Shown in pieces: positions 24,391-33,024 of a stretch of 64,000 bases of DNA. Made by a program: the position numbers and the translations under genes. Every line of letters starts with the position of its first letter. Within the stretch, counting starts at the first letter, position 1. The stretch covers positions 310,001 to 374,000 of the forward strand of contig JACKCC010000006.1 in NCBI GenBank assembly GCA_020634245.1, read 5' to 3'. The notes under the pieces were generated by a model that saw nothing but the letters and a program-made list of their open reading frames with translations, had not been told where the DNA came from and searched no databases. The DNA is from Ardenticatenaceae bacterium (GTDB lineage: Bacteria; Chloroflexota; Anaerolineae; Promineifilales; Promineifilaceae).

Positions 24391-25428
24391 ATGCAAGCAA
24401 CAATTATGTATGGCCCCGGCGATGTCCGGGTTGAAAATGTACCCGATTCTACAATTATTGAACCCAGCGATGCGCTGGTTGTCGTCACTCGCGCGGCTAT
24501 TTGTGGCAGCGATCTGTGGCCTTATCGTGGCTATGCCCAATTCCGCGAAGCAGGCAACCGGATGGGGCACGAGTTTATCGGCGTCGTGGCAGATGTCGGT
24601 TCCGAAGTGCGTAACCTGAAAAAGGGTGATCTCGTCGCCGCCCCATTTGCCACATCCGACGGCACCTGCGTTTTCTGCCAGGCCGGTTTGCACACATCCT
24701 GCGTGCACGGCACGTTTTGGGACCTGATCGATTTGGAAGGGGGTCAGGCTGAAGCCGTGCGCGTGCCGCTGGCGGATGGCACGCTCTACCCCTTGCCCGT
24801 GGACCAAGATGACGCGTTGATGCCTGCGCTGCTCACCCTGACAGACGTGATGGCCACAGGACACCATGCGGCCGTTACAGCCCAGGTCAAACCAGGCAAA
24901 ATTGCGGCGGTGGTGGGTGATGGCGCGGTCGGCTTGTGCGGGGTCATTGCCGCCAAACGGCTTGGCGCAGAGCAAATTATCCTGCTGGGCCGCCAACCGG
25001 ACCGCCTGGCACTGGGCAAAACGTTTGGGGCGACGGATATCGTTACCGAGCGGGGCGAAGAGGCGGTGGCGAAGGTGCGCCAGCTGACCGGCGGGTACGG
25101 GGTGCATTCGGTGCTGGAATGTGTGGGCACAGACCTGTCCATGCAAACCTCGCTCAGCATTGCCCGGCCGGGCGGCGCGATTGGGCGCGTGGGCGTGCCG
25201 CACGACGTGACGATTCCGGCCGCAGCGCCGACGTTCTTCAACAACCTGACGATTAGCGGTGGCCCAGCCCCGTCTCGTGCGTATTTTGATGAGCTGATTC
25301 CAGATGTGTTGAACGGCCGTATCCAACCAGGCCGCGTCTTTGATTTTGTCGGCGACATCAGCCAGGTGCCGGATGGGTACCGGGCGATGGATGAACGCCG
25401 GGCGATCAAGGCCATGATCACGTTTTAG
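24391..25428 (+). CDS. Zinc-dependent alcohol dehydrogenase
   Basis: A 345-residue medium-chain dehydrogenase (threonine dehydrogenase-like branch). Catalytic zinc ligands are Cys38 (ICGSD) and His60-Glu61 (GHEF). The structural zinc lobe GTCVFCQAGLHTSC shows three Cys (93, 96, 104) where four are usual, so that site may be altered or may use Asp90. The Rossmann motif is VVGDGAVGLCG. In the island it would interconvert alcohols and aldehydes with NAD(P). ATG 24391 follows AGGAAG. The DUF2255 gene begins 14 bases after its stop. Confidence 0.93.
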   Translation: MQATIMYGPGDVRVENVPDSTIIEPSDALVVVTRAAICGSDLWPYRGYAQFREAGNRMGHEFIGVVADVGSEVRNLKKGDLVAAPFATSDGTCVFCQAGLHTSCVHGTFWDLIDLEGGQAEAVRVPLADGTLYPLPVDQDDALMPALLTLTDVMATGHHAAVTAQVKPGKIAAVVGDGAVGLCGVIAAKRLGAEQIILLGRQPDRLALGKTFGATDIVTERGEEAVAKVRQLTGGYGVHSVLECVGTDLSMQTSLSIARPGGAIGRVGVPHDVTIPAAAPTFFNNLTISGGPAPSRAYFDELIPDVLNGRIQPGRVFDFVGDISQVPDGYRAMDERRAIKAMITF

Positions 25429-25442
25429 CAGGGAGGCTTCCA

Positions 25443-25820
25443 ATGGAATGGACCAATGACGAGTTGCAGCGGATTGGCGATGCCGAAGAGCTGCGTATTG
25501 CCGGAAGGAAGGCGGACGGCACGCTGCGCCAGGCGACGATCATCTGGGTGGTGCGTGTGGGAGATGAGCTGTATGTGCGGTCGGTCAACGGCCGTTCCTC
25601 GGCCTGGTTCCGTGGGGTGCTGGTGCGGCACAACGGCCGTATCTGGGCGGGCGGCGTGGAAAAAGATGTCACCTTCGTCGAAACGCCAGATTCGCCACGC
25701 CACGCAGCCATTGATGCCGCCTACCGTGAAAAATACGGCCGTTACCCCCAGGAATACGTGGAAGCCTGCCTGACGCCCAAAGCACACGCGGCAACCCTCA
25801 AACTGGTACCGGCCAGCTGA
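25443..25820 (+). CDS. DUF2255 family protein
   Basis: A 125-residue protein matching the DUF2255 pattern: W-x-x-DEL near the start, GTLRQATIIWVVRVGDELYVRSVNG, GRIWAGGVEKDVTFVE and AAYREKYGRYP. The fold resembles small split-barrel flavin or F420 binding proteins; the activity is not known. It is cotranscribed with the alcohol dehydrogenase (14 bases) and the following short-chain dehydrogenase (20 bases). Three ACGGCCGT copies lie within about 150 bases here, encoding Asn-Gly-Arg twice and Tyr-Gly-Arg once. Confidence 0.85.
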   Translation: MEWTNDELQRIGDAEELRIAGRKADGTLRQATIIWVVRVGDELYVRSVNGRSSAWFRGVLVRHNGRIWAGGVEKDVTFVETPDSPRHAAIDAAYREKYGRYPQEYVEACLTPKAHAATLKLVPAS

Positions 25821-25840
25821 ATTGAAAGGAAAACAAACCG

Positions 25841-26599
25841 ATGAGCCCAAAATACACCATGATCACCGGAGCCAGTTCCGGCATTGGCTATGAAACCGCC
25901 AAAGCGTTTGCCGCCCGTGGCAAAAACGTCATTGTGACCGCCCGCCGCCGGGAGCGGCTGGAAGCATTGCAAAAGGAAATTGAGGCGATTGCGCCCACAG
26001 TCGAGGTCATCATTCTGGAAGCGGATCTCGCCTCAAACGAGGAAACGATTGCCTTGTACGAATCGCTGGCGACGTACGACATCGAAACCTGGGTCAACAA
26101 CGCCGGGCGCGGCGACCACGGCGACATTACCGCGCCCAATCTGCGCCATTCGCTGGGGATGCTCCATCTCAACATGGATGCGGTAGCGATTCTGTCCTCG
26201 CTCTACGTCCGAGATTACAAAGATAATGATGGGGCGCAGTTGATCAATATTTCCTCCATCGGGGGGTATCTGGTGGTGCCCGGCGCGACTTTGTATTGCG
26301 CCACCAAGTTTTTTGTCAGCGCCCTCACCGAGGGGATAGACCACGAAATGCGGCGCGGCGGCTACAAGCTGCGGGCCAAAGTGCTGGCTCCCGCCTCGAC
26401 GGAAACCGAATTTGAGCAGACGGCCAACGAGTTGGAGGAACCGGTGGATTATGGGGAGAAACACGGCCGTTTCCACACCGCTGCTGAAATGGCCCAATTT
26501 TTGCTGGCGCTTTATGACGGCGACAAAACCGTCGGCGAGATAGATTTCACCACGTTTAGCATCAAGTTGAGCGATGCCAAACACCCGCACCTCGGCTGA
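25841..26599 (+). CDS. Short-chain dehydrogenase/reductase
   Basis: A 252-residue Rossmann-fold oxidoreductase with TGASSGIG (9-16), basic ARRRERL after strand two (NADP preference), NNAG (86-89), Ser in INISSIGG (138-139) and Tyr152-x3-Lys156 (YCATK). All catalytic residues are in place. AAAGGA precedes ATG 25841. It ends the dehydrogenase-DUF2255-SDR run; a long inverted repeat follows. Confidence 0.92.
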   Translation: MSPKYTMITGASSGIGYETAKAFAARGKNVIVTARRRERLEALQKEIEAIAPTVEVIILEADLASNEETIALYESLATYDIETWVNNAGRGDHGDITAPNLRHSLGMLHLNMDAVAILSSLYVRDYKDNDGAQLINISSIGGYLVVPGATLYCATKFFVSALTEGIDHEMRRGGYKLRAKVLAPASTETEFEQTANELEEPVDYGEKHGRFHTAAEMAQFLLALYDGDKTVGEIDFTTFSIKLSDAKHPHLG

Positions 26600-26641
26600 G
26601 ACTGCGAAAGAACTAACTTTCGTTGACCACCATGAATTAAT

Positions 26642-26705
26642 ATCCACAGATTACACAGATTTCGCAGATTAAAATAAATCTGTGCAATCTGCGAAATCTG
26701 TGGAT
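26642..26705. repeat. Inverted repeat of shuffled CACAGATT words
   Basis: The left arm reads ATCCACAGATT, ACACAGATT, TCGCAGATT. The right arm, read on the other strand, has the same words in another order (ATCCACAGATT, TCGCAGATT, GCACAGATT). A related element is at 30260. It ends 9 bases before the ribosome site of reductase 5. Confidence 0.85.
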
Positions 26706-26726
26706 TATTTTCAAAGGAGATTTGAA

Positions 26727-27743
26727 ATGGATTATGTAAAACTGGGAAACACGGGCATGGACGTTTCCCCCATTTGTTTAGGCGCGATGAGCTTCGGCAC
26801 GGCCGAAAATTGGGTCCACAACCAATGGGCGCTAAACGAAGCGGACAGCCGCACCATCATCAAACGGGCGCTGGATTTGGGCGTGAACTTTTTTGACACC
26901 GCCAACGTGTATGCCTTTGGCAACAGCGAAGAAATTCTAGGTCGTGCCCTGAATGATTTTGCCAACCGGGATGAAATCGTCGTCGCTACCAAAGTGTTTT
27001 CACCCATGCGCAGTACGCCCAACGGCGGCGGGTTATCGCGCAAGCATATTATGAGCCAGGTGGATCAAAGCTTGAAGCGGCTGGGGATGGATTATATTGA
27101 CCTTTACATCATCCACCGCTGGGATTACCACACGCCCATCGAGGAAACGATGGAAACGCTGCACAACATTGTGAAAGCGGGCAAGGTGCGCTACATCGGC
27201 GCGTCGGCCATGTACGCCATCCAGTTCCAAAAAGCGCTGCACGTGGCTGAAAAGCATGGCTGGACGCGCTTTGTCTCCATGCAGAATCATTACAACCTCA
27301 TCTACCGTGAAGAAGAGCGAGAGATGATGCCGCTGTGCGTGGAGGAAAAGATCGCCGTGACGCCGTACAGCCCGCTGGCCTCTGGTCGCCTGGCGCGGGC
27401 GTGGTCAGAAAGTACCCAACGGCTGGAGACGGACCCCATCGCCAAGCGGAAATATGACGAAACGGCCGTTTCCGACAAACTCATCGTGGAGCGTGTGGCC
27501 GAACTGGCCGCCAGCTATGGCGTGCCGATGGCGCACATCTCGCTGGCCTGGCTGCGCTACAAAAATCCAGTCGTCGCCCCGGTGATTGGCGCGACCAAGC
27601 TCACCCATCTGGAAAGCGCCGTGGAATCGTTGGCGGTGACGTTAACGGCCGAAGACGTAGCCTACCTGGAAGAGCCGTACGTGCCCCATCCCATCGTCGG
27701 CCTCATTCCGTATGGCGGCGAGCTGTTGAGCGCCCGAAAATAA
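26727..27743 (+). CDS. Aldo/keto reductase 5
   Basis: A 338-residue aldo/keto reductase. ATG 26727 is chosen because AAGGAGA lies 6 bases upstream and the open frame before it is repeat sequence. The tetrad is Asp57, Tyr62 (FFDTANVYAFG), Lys89 (VVATKVF) and His130 (YIIHRWD). It is paralogous to reductase 3 at 21230 over the whole length. It closes the enzyme part of the island; the next genes encode transporters. A GAGCCTGTCGAAG-family palindrome follows. Confidence 0.93.
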   Translation: MDYVKLGNTGMDVSPICLGAMSFGTAENWVHNQWALNEADSRTIIKRALDLGVNFFDTANVYAFGNSEEILGRALNDFANRDEIVVATKVFSPMRSTPNGGGLSRKHIMSQVDQSLKRLGMDYIDLYIIHRWDYHTPIEETMETLHNIVKAGKVRYIGASAMYAIQFQKALHVAEKHGWTRFVSMQNHYNLIYREEEREMMPLCVEEKIAVTPYSPLASGRLARAWSESTQRLETDPIAKRKYDETAVSDKLIVERVAELAASYGVPMAHISLAWLRYKNPVVAPVIGATKLTHLESAVESLAVTLTAEDVAYLEEPYVPHPIVGLIPYGGELLSARK

Positions 27744-27768
27744 CAATTAAACGCAACGAACCAGGGCT

Positions 27769-27827
27769 GCCGAGGGCTGAGCGTGTCGAAGCCCGGTTCC
27801 CTTCGACAGGCTCAGGGAGCCTGCCCG
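27769..27827. repeat. REP-like palindrome, GAGCCTGTCGAAG family
   Basis: A second full copy of the element at 3397: CGAGGGCTGAGCGTGTCGAAG, CCCGGTTCC, then CTTCGACAGGCTCAGGGAG. One substitution (GAGCG for GAGCC) breaks the stem. It lies between reductase 5 and the MFS transporter. Confidence 0.85.
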
Positions 27828-27859
27828 TACAATTACAGCCAAACAAAGTAGAGAGTATT

Positions 27860-29275
27860 ATGAGTCAGGTAAAAACAGTCCCAATTGATCCGAACGTGGT
27901 GATGAAACGGAGGGTCGCTTTTGGCGTAACGGCCGTTTTCATCACCCAATTTGTCAGCTTTATCTTTATCAACGCCCGCAACATCGCCCAGCCGCAAATG
28001 ATTGCCGAATTTGAGGGCATGTCGCTTTTTGCCTGGCTCATTGCCATGCCCGCGCTGGCCGGTTCAGCCTCCACCCTGCTGTTTGGCAAGCTGTCGGATT
28101 TATACGGCCGTCGCGCCATCCTGCTCACCTCGATGCTGATTTTTGGCGTGGGCCTGGCGCTAACCACCCGGGTTGGCTCGATGGCCGGGCTGGTCACCGC
28201 CGCCACCTTCATGAGCATCGGCCACTTTCCCATCGTGCCGCTCTGCTTTTCGGTCATTGGCGATCTGTTTTCCGCCGCCGAGCGGGCCAAATGGACCGGC
28301 CTGCTCAACCTGCCCACCGGCATTGCCGCCACCATCGGCCCGGTGCTGGGCGGTGTGGTTGCCGAAAGCACGACAGGCTGGCGCGGGCTGTACTGGGGCA
28401 CCCTCCCCCTGCTGCTCATCGCCGTGGTTTTGGTCGTCATGGCCTTCCCCAAACATGCGGCGCAGGCCAAACCCAAGGTGGATGTGGCCGGAACGGCCGT
28501 GATGCTCATCGCCACCACCACCCTCATCTTCGGCTTCTCGTGGATCGGTCAGCCCGCCAGAGCGCTGGCTGGCGTCATCTTGCTGGTTGTTTCCCTCGTC
28601 GCCTGGTGGGGCTTCATCGCCATCGAAAAGAAAGCCGCCGCCCCCATTCTGGACCCGCAGGTGCTGTTCAACCGCACCTTTCTGACGGCGGCGGTGGCCA
28701 GCCTGTTCTCCTTCTTCGGGCTGCTGGGCATCATGGCTTACTCGCCCATCTTTGTGCAGGAAGTGATGGGCATCAGCCCGGCCGTGAGCGGCTCGATGCT
28801 GACGCCATTTACCATGCTGGTGGCCTTTATGGGCATCCCTGGCGGCATGCTGCTGGCGCGCACGGGTAAATACAAATGGATGTACCGGGTGGGCTACCTG
28901 ATTGTGACGTTGACGCTGTTTGCCATGTGGCGTTTTACGGCCGTTACCCCCATCTGGGTTTTTGTGCTGGTAACGGCCGTTGCTGGCTTCGGCCTCGGCG
29001 CAATCCCCACAATTAACACCCTGGTGGCCCAATTTGCCGTGCCTCGGCGACTGTTGGGCGTGGCCGTCGGGGCCATCTTCTTCTTCCAGATGGTGGGGCT
29101 TGCCGTGGCTCCATCCATTTTGGGCTTGGCCCAAAACAGCGCTGCCAATCTGGAAGGCGGGCTAAAGCTCGTCTTCCTGGTGGGCGCGGTGGCCATGGCC
29201 ATTTCCTTCCTGCTCATCCTCACCATCCCCGAGGTCTCCATAGACGCCGAAGTGGTGGACAAGGTTGCCCTATGA
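27860..29275 (+). CDS. MFS transporter (drug/proton antiporter type)
   Basis: A 471-residue permease with about 14 predicted membrane helices. The loop after helix 2 carries the MFS signature GKLSDLYGRRAILL, and motif C-like PTGIAATIGPVLGG lies in helix 5, as in DHA2 (EmrB/QacA) exporters. In this context it could export toxic carbonyls or conjugates, by inference. Its stop overlaps the start of the next transporter by 4 bases (ATGA), so the two are translationally coupled. It contains several ACGGCCGT copies. Confidence 0.9.
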   Translation: MSQVKTVPIDPNVVMKRRVAFGVTAVFITQFVSFIFINARNIAQPQMIAEFEGMSLFAWLIAMPALAGSASTLLFGKLSDLYGRRAILLTSMLIFGVGLALTTRVGSMAGLVTAATFMSIGHFPIVPLCFSVIGDLFSAAERAKWTGLLNLPTGIAATIGPVLGGVVAESTTGWRGLYWGTLPLLLIAVVLVVMAFPKHAAQAKPKVDVAGTAVMLIATTTLIFGFSWIGQPARALAGVILLVVSLVAWWGFIAIEKKAAAPILDPQVLFNRTFLTAAVASLFSFFGLLGIMAYSPIFVQEVMGISPAVSGSMLTPFTMLVAFMGIPGGMLLARTGKYKWMYRVGYLIVTLTLFAMWRFTAVTPIWVFVLVTAVAGFGLGAIPTINTLVAQFAVPRRLLGVAVGAIFFFQMVGLAVAPSILGLAQNSAANLEGGLKLVFLVGAVAMAISFLLILTIPEVSIDAEVVDKVAL

Positions 29276-30189
29276 AACTCAGTGCAAATGTTAAAGGCAT
29301 CGGCTTTCTGGTCTCGGCCGCGTTTGTTATCTCCATCCAAAACATCGTCATCAAATGGATTGGCGGCGATTATTCCGCCCTGCAAATTGTGGCGCTGCGC
29401 AGTCTGGTTGCCCTGCCCTTCACCCTGGTTTTCTATCGCTATGAAGGCCATCGCGGGCGGCCCACCACAAAAATGCCAAAGCTGGAGTATGTGCGAGGGC
29501 TGTTCCTGTTCCTCTCCTACACCACGTTTATGATGGGGCTGGCCGCCTTGCCGCTGGCGCAAATCGAAGCAATTCGCTTTTCCGGGCCGCTGATGATTAC
29601 CTTTTTGTCGGTGGTGATGTTAGGTGAAAAAGTAGGGCCGCGCCGCTGGGTGGCGCTGGTGATTGGTTTTCTGGGCGTGCTCCTCATCGTCCAGCCGGGT
29701 TCGGCCAGCTTCAATCTAGGCTCTATTTTTGTGTTGATCTCCGTACTTTTTTATGCGTTGGTAGTCATCTTCACGCGCAAGCTGCAAGCCAAAGACAGCA
29801 GCGCAACGATGGCCTACTACAGCTCGCTGGTGTATCTGGCGGCGGCGCTCATTTTGGTGCCACTGCCCGCTCTGGTGGGCGATGTGCCCAACGCGCATCC
29901 CAGCATTGCCTTTCTCATTCGCCCCTGGGTGATGCCAACTTTGCTGGACGGCCTGATCATGGCCGGGTTGGGGCTGATTTGGGCGGGCTGGATGTACCTG
30001 TTATCCCGCGCCTACAGCCTGGCGCAGGCTTCGGTGGCGGCCCCGTTTGAATACGTCTCGCTGCCGATCAACGTGCTGTGGGGCTTCCTCATCTGGCATG
30101 AGATTCCCACCTGGCTAACGCTGGCCGGGGCGACGTTGACCTTGGGTAGTGGGCTGTATGTTTTGTATCGGGAAAGAAAAGAATCGTAG
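29272..30189 (+). CDS. EamA-family (DMT) transporter
   Basis: A 305-residue membrane protein with ten predicted helices arranged as two EamA repeats. The first repeat ends in a segment of the type LGEKVGPRRWVALVIGFLGV, the second in WHEIPTWLTLAGATLTLGSG. The family exports metabolites or amino acids. Its ATG overlaps the MFS stop codon (ATGA), giving a two-exporter unit. The substrate is unknown. Confidence 0.9.
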   Translation: MKLSANVKGIGFLVSAAFVISIQNIVIKWIGGDYSALQIVALRSLVALPFTLVFYRYEGHRGRPTTKMPKLEYVRGLFLFLSYTTFMMGLAALPLAQIEAIRFSGPLMITFLSVVMLGEKVGPRRWVALVIGFLGVLLIVQPGSASFNLGSIFVLISVLFYALVVIFTRKLQAKDSSATMAYYSSLVYLAAALILVPLPALVGDVPNAHPSIAFLIRPWVMPTLLDGLIMAGLGLIWAGWMYLLSRAYSLAQASVAAPFEYVSLPINVLWGFLIWHEIPTWLTLAGATLTLGSGLYVLYRERKES

Positions 30190-30190
30190 A

Positions 30191-30207
30191 TCGGATTGCT
30201 AATCCGA
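30191..30207. repeat. Small hairpin TCGGATT-GCT-AATCCGA
   Basis: A perfect 7-bp stem with a 3-base loop directly after the EamA stop codon. It is a sister of the hairpin at 19962. Confidence 0.65.
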
Positions 30208-30259
30208 CCACATTTATGAAAGAGACTTTATGAGCGCAAGCTCAACACCATCAATGAAG

Positions 30260-30315
30260 ATCCACAGATTACACAGATTTGACTTTAATCTGCGAAATCT
30301 GTGTAATCTGTGGAT
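30260..30315. repeat. 21-bp perfect inverted repeat of CACAGATT words
   Basis: The first arm (30260-30280) begins ATCCACAGATTACACAGATT; its exact inverse is at 30295-30315. The loop is 14 bases. The first arm is the same sequence as the start of the element at 26642. It ends 9 bases before the ribosome site of the VOC gene. Confidence 0.9.
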
Positions 30316-30340
30316 TATTTTCAGAGGAGGAGAATGCAAA

Positions 30341-30847
30341 ATGACCGACAGCAACATCATCACCCAAATTTGCGTCGTGGTGCACGACGTGCAGCAGGCC
30401 AACGCCAACTGGGCCAAAGTGTTGGGCAGGCCAGAAGAAACCATCGAAACAATTTTCCCCGACGGCATTTTGCATTATGCCGACACTGAGCCAGTTGAGT
30501 ACAAGGGCATTCAGGTGGCCAAATATGATCTGGGCAACTTTGTGCTGGAACTGCTTCAGCCAGCAGCCACGCCCAGCCCCTGGCGCGCCTTTTTGGAGAA
30601 AAACGGGCCGGGTGTTTTCCATTTTTGCGTGCTGGTGAATGACCGGAAAGTTTTCCAGCAAACGCTGACGGAAATTGGCGTGGGACTGCCTTACCACATT
30701 GGCTATTTTCCGCAGGGATCGTACAGTTACGTGGATGCCAAAGCGCAGTTGGGCCTTGAGCTAAGCGTCAACTACCTGGGGGATTATCAGGAATTATTTG
30801 ACGGGCTGTTGAACGGTACGGCCGTTCCCCTCGACGAACTAAAATAA
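30341..30847 (+). CDS. VOC (glyoxalase/dioxygenase superfamily) protein
   Basis: A 168-residue vicinal-oxygen-chelate protein. ATG 30341 follows a strong site (AGGAGGAG); the frame upstream is repeat. Beta-alpha-beta units typical of the fold are visible (ITQICVVVHDVQQANANWAKVLG, then GPGVFHFCVLVND), with His and Glu residues positioned as possible metal ligands (VVVHD, VFHFC, LGLELS). A methylmalonyl-CoA epimerase or glyoxalase-like role is possible; a carbonyl-detoxifying enzyme would suit the island. Confidence 0.85.
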   Translation: MTDSNIITQICVVVHDVQQANANWAKVLGRPEETIETIFPDGILHYADTEPVEYKGIQVAKYDLGNFVLELLQPAATPSPWRAFLEKNGPGVFHFCVLVNDRKVFQQTLTEIGVGLPYHIGYFPQGSYSYVDAKAQLGLELSVNYLGDYQELFDGLLNGTAVPLDELK

Positions 30848-30869
30848 AGATTGGTGGTACGATACAGAC

Positions 30870-30922
30870 CCTAAGGGTTTTGAACGCTACTGATTTGTCT
30901 CGCAAAGCGGCAAACCCTTAGG
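30870..30922. repeat. Inverted repeat CCTAAGGGTTT
   Basis: CCTAAGGGTTT (30870-30880) pairs with AAACCCTTAGG (30912-30922) around a 31-base loop that contains a small CGC-rich stem. It lies between the VOC gene and the propeller gene. Confidence 0.75.
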
Positions 30923-30967
30923 ATCTCCCCAGCAAACCTAAATAGGAATGATTGGAGTATTCAATAA

Positions 30968-31849
30968 ATGGATATCGAAACCTTACGACAATGGATTGCC
31001 CAGCGCGACTCCTACAGCATTTTGGAGACAGTTGATGTGCACACCGGTGAAAGAACGGTGCTCAAAGAATACGACACCGTGATTGAAGCGCCGAACTGGA
31101 CAGCAGACGGCCGTTTCCTCATCTACAACAGCGGCGGCAAAATGTTTAGCTACGAGCTGGCCACCGGCGAAGATAAAGCGATTGACACAGGCTTTGCTAC
31201 CGACTGCAACAACGACCACGTCCTCTCACCAGACAACACACAGCTTGCCGTCAGCCACCACACCAACGAGGATGCCCAATCGCGCATTTACATCTTGCCC
31301 CTGGCTGGTGGCACACCAAAGTTAGTCACCGACAAAGGCCCCAGCTACCTGCACGGCTGGTCGCCCGACGGCGCGCGGCTGGCCTACTGCGCCGAGCGCG
31401 GCGGCCAGTACGATATCTACACCATTTCTGTAAACGGCGGCCCAGAAACGCAGCTTACCGATGAGCCGGGGCTGGACGACGGGCCGGAATATTCGCCAGA
31501 CCGCCGTTACATCTGGTTCAACTCCACGCGCAGCGGCCTGATGCAAGTCTGGCGCATGGAAACGGATGGTGCCAATCCCACGCACATAGTGCAGGAGGAG
31601 GCCAACTGTTGGTTCCCGCATGTCTCGCCAAACGGCCGTTTCGTCACCTACATCGCCTACGTCAAAGGGGACGTGGAACCGGGTGATCATCCGCCAAATA
31701 AACATGTCGCACTGCGGCTGGTTTCGGCTGAGGGCGACGCTTCAAAAACCATCGTGAAGCTGTTTGGCGGCCAGGGAACCATGAACGTGAATTCGTGGTC
31801 TCCAGACAATTGCACCATTGCCTTCGTCTCATATCGACTTAAAGTTTGA
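30968..31849 (+). CDS. TolB-like beta-propeller protein (cytoplasmic)
   Basis: A 293-residue protein made of six WD40-like PD40 blades (NWTADGRFLIYNSGG, LSPDNTQLAVSHH, WSPDGARLAYCAER, YSPDRRYIWFNSTR, VSPNGRFVTYIAY, WSPDNCTIAFVSYR). There is no signal peptide or membrane helix, unlike periplasmic TolB. Length is normal for this cytoplasmic group. The function is unknown; enzyme-like roles such as lactonase or lyase exist among propellers, but no catalytic residues can be named. It is the last gene of the one-strand island. Confidence 0.85.
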   Translation: MDIETLRQWIAQRDSYSILETVDVHTGERTVLKEYDTVIEAPNWTADGRFLIYNSGGKMFSYELATGEDKAIDTGFATDCNNDHVLSPDNTQLAVSHHTNEDAQSRIYILPLAGGTPKLVTDKGPSYLHGWSPDGARLAYCAERGGQYDIYTISVNGGPETQLTDEPGLDDGPEYSPDRRYIWFNSTRSGLMQVWRMETDGANPTHIVQEEANCWFPHVSPNGRFVTYIAYVKGDVEPGDHPPNKHVALRLVSAEGDASKTIVKLFGGQGTMNVNSWSPDNCTIAFVSYRLKV

Positions 31850-31897
31850 GCCTGAGAAGACTGAAGTCACCAGGTAATACCCTAAAAGAAAGTCAAG

Positions 31898-33024
31898 ATG
31901 AAAATTCAACCAGTAAAAACAGTAATTGTTGGCTGCGGCGTGATTAGTGATGCCTATCTGAAAACGATGATCAACAAATTCAAGATACTTGATGTGGTGG
32001 GTTGCTGTGACTTAAATGTGGAGCGTGCGCAAGCAGCAGCGCAGAAATACGGAATCAAAGCGCTTACGATGGATGAAATTATATTGAGATTGTTGTCAAT
32101 CTCACCACGCCCGTAGCGCATTATCCGGTTGTTAAACAACTTCTTGAAGCCGGCAAGCATGTCTACACCGAGAAAGTTCTATCCGTGAAATTGGAGCACG
32201 CCGCCGAACTGGTACAAATTGCGGATCAAAGGAATCTTTATCTTGGTGCAGCTCCGGACACCTTTTTAGGGGCAGCGATCCAAACGGCCAGGTACGTTGT
32301 AGATAGTGGTATGCTCGGGGAGATTACGTCATGTTATTGTGCACTAACAAGAGATGGTGAGATTCTCAACCGGTCATTTCCTTTCACGACAAAGGAGGGT
32401 GGAGGCATGGGTTTTGATGTAGGAATTTACTACATCACGGCGCTGTTGAGCATTTTAGGCCCGGTAAAAGAAGTGTCAGGGATTGTTCAAACGCGGAAAC
32501 CAAAGAGGCCAAATTATTCACTGGAACATTTTGGCGAACTTTTTCAGGTTGAATGCGAAAATTTTATGTCTGGCATCCTACAATTCGAGCAGAGTACGAT
32601 TGGCAACGTCTTATTTGATTCTAATTCAATTTCTACTTTTCCGGAGAAGCCCAGCCTTGTTCTTTTGGGAACGGTGGGAATCATGTACATGGCTGATCCA
32701 AATCTATTTGGGGGAGATGTTCAAGTTATTTTGAAGGGCAATAATGAATCTTTTGTCATGCAAAAAAGTCATGGTTTCAGTGATGAATGCCGGGGGCTGG
32801 GGGTTGCAGAAATGGCATGGTCTCTGAAAATGGGGCGAACAAACCGTGCCAACAAGGAGATGGCTTATCACGCATTGGAAGTATTGCATGGTATTGTCAA
32901 AAGCAGCGAGACTAAATCCAACCAGGCTATGGTATCCACCTTTACCAAGATGCCGCCGATACCTCGTGGATATTCCGGGCAAACCTTTTTTGAGTATGTT
33001 GAGGAGATAGGAATCGCGCTATAG
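31898..33024 (+). pseudogene. Gfo/Idh/MocA oxidoreductase, frameshifted
   Basis: Two frames together make one NAD(P)-dependent sugar/inositol dehydrogenase-like protein of about 370 residues. The first (31898-32116) has the Rossmann start KTVIVGCGVISDAYLKTM and reaches MDEII, then runs to a stop. The homologous continuation EIVVNLTTPVAHYPVVKQL, LEAGKHVYTEKVLSVKLEH is in another frame from about 32090. Conserved spacing suggests that about 10-13 bases were lost near 32085. The Lys of the family EKP motif survives as EKV. The gene is AT-richer than its neighbours and carries no ACGGCCGT. It is either a true pseudogene or an assembly error. Confidence 0.8.

Noticed and set aside
24346..25443. 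365-residue frame on the minus strand
   Set aside because: Antisense of the zinc alcohol dehydrogenase; His/Arg-rich composition typical of shadow frames.
28160..29134. 324-residue hydrophilic frame on the minus strand
   Set aside because: Antisense of the MFS transporter; low-complexity His/Gly/Gln composition.
18896..30847. The reductase island considered as a secondary-metabolite biosynthetic cluster
   Set aside because: No polyketide, peptide, terpene or RiPP core enzyme is present; detoxification fits the regulator better.
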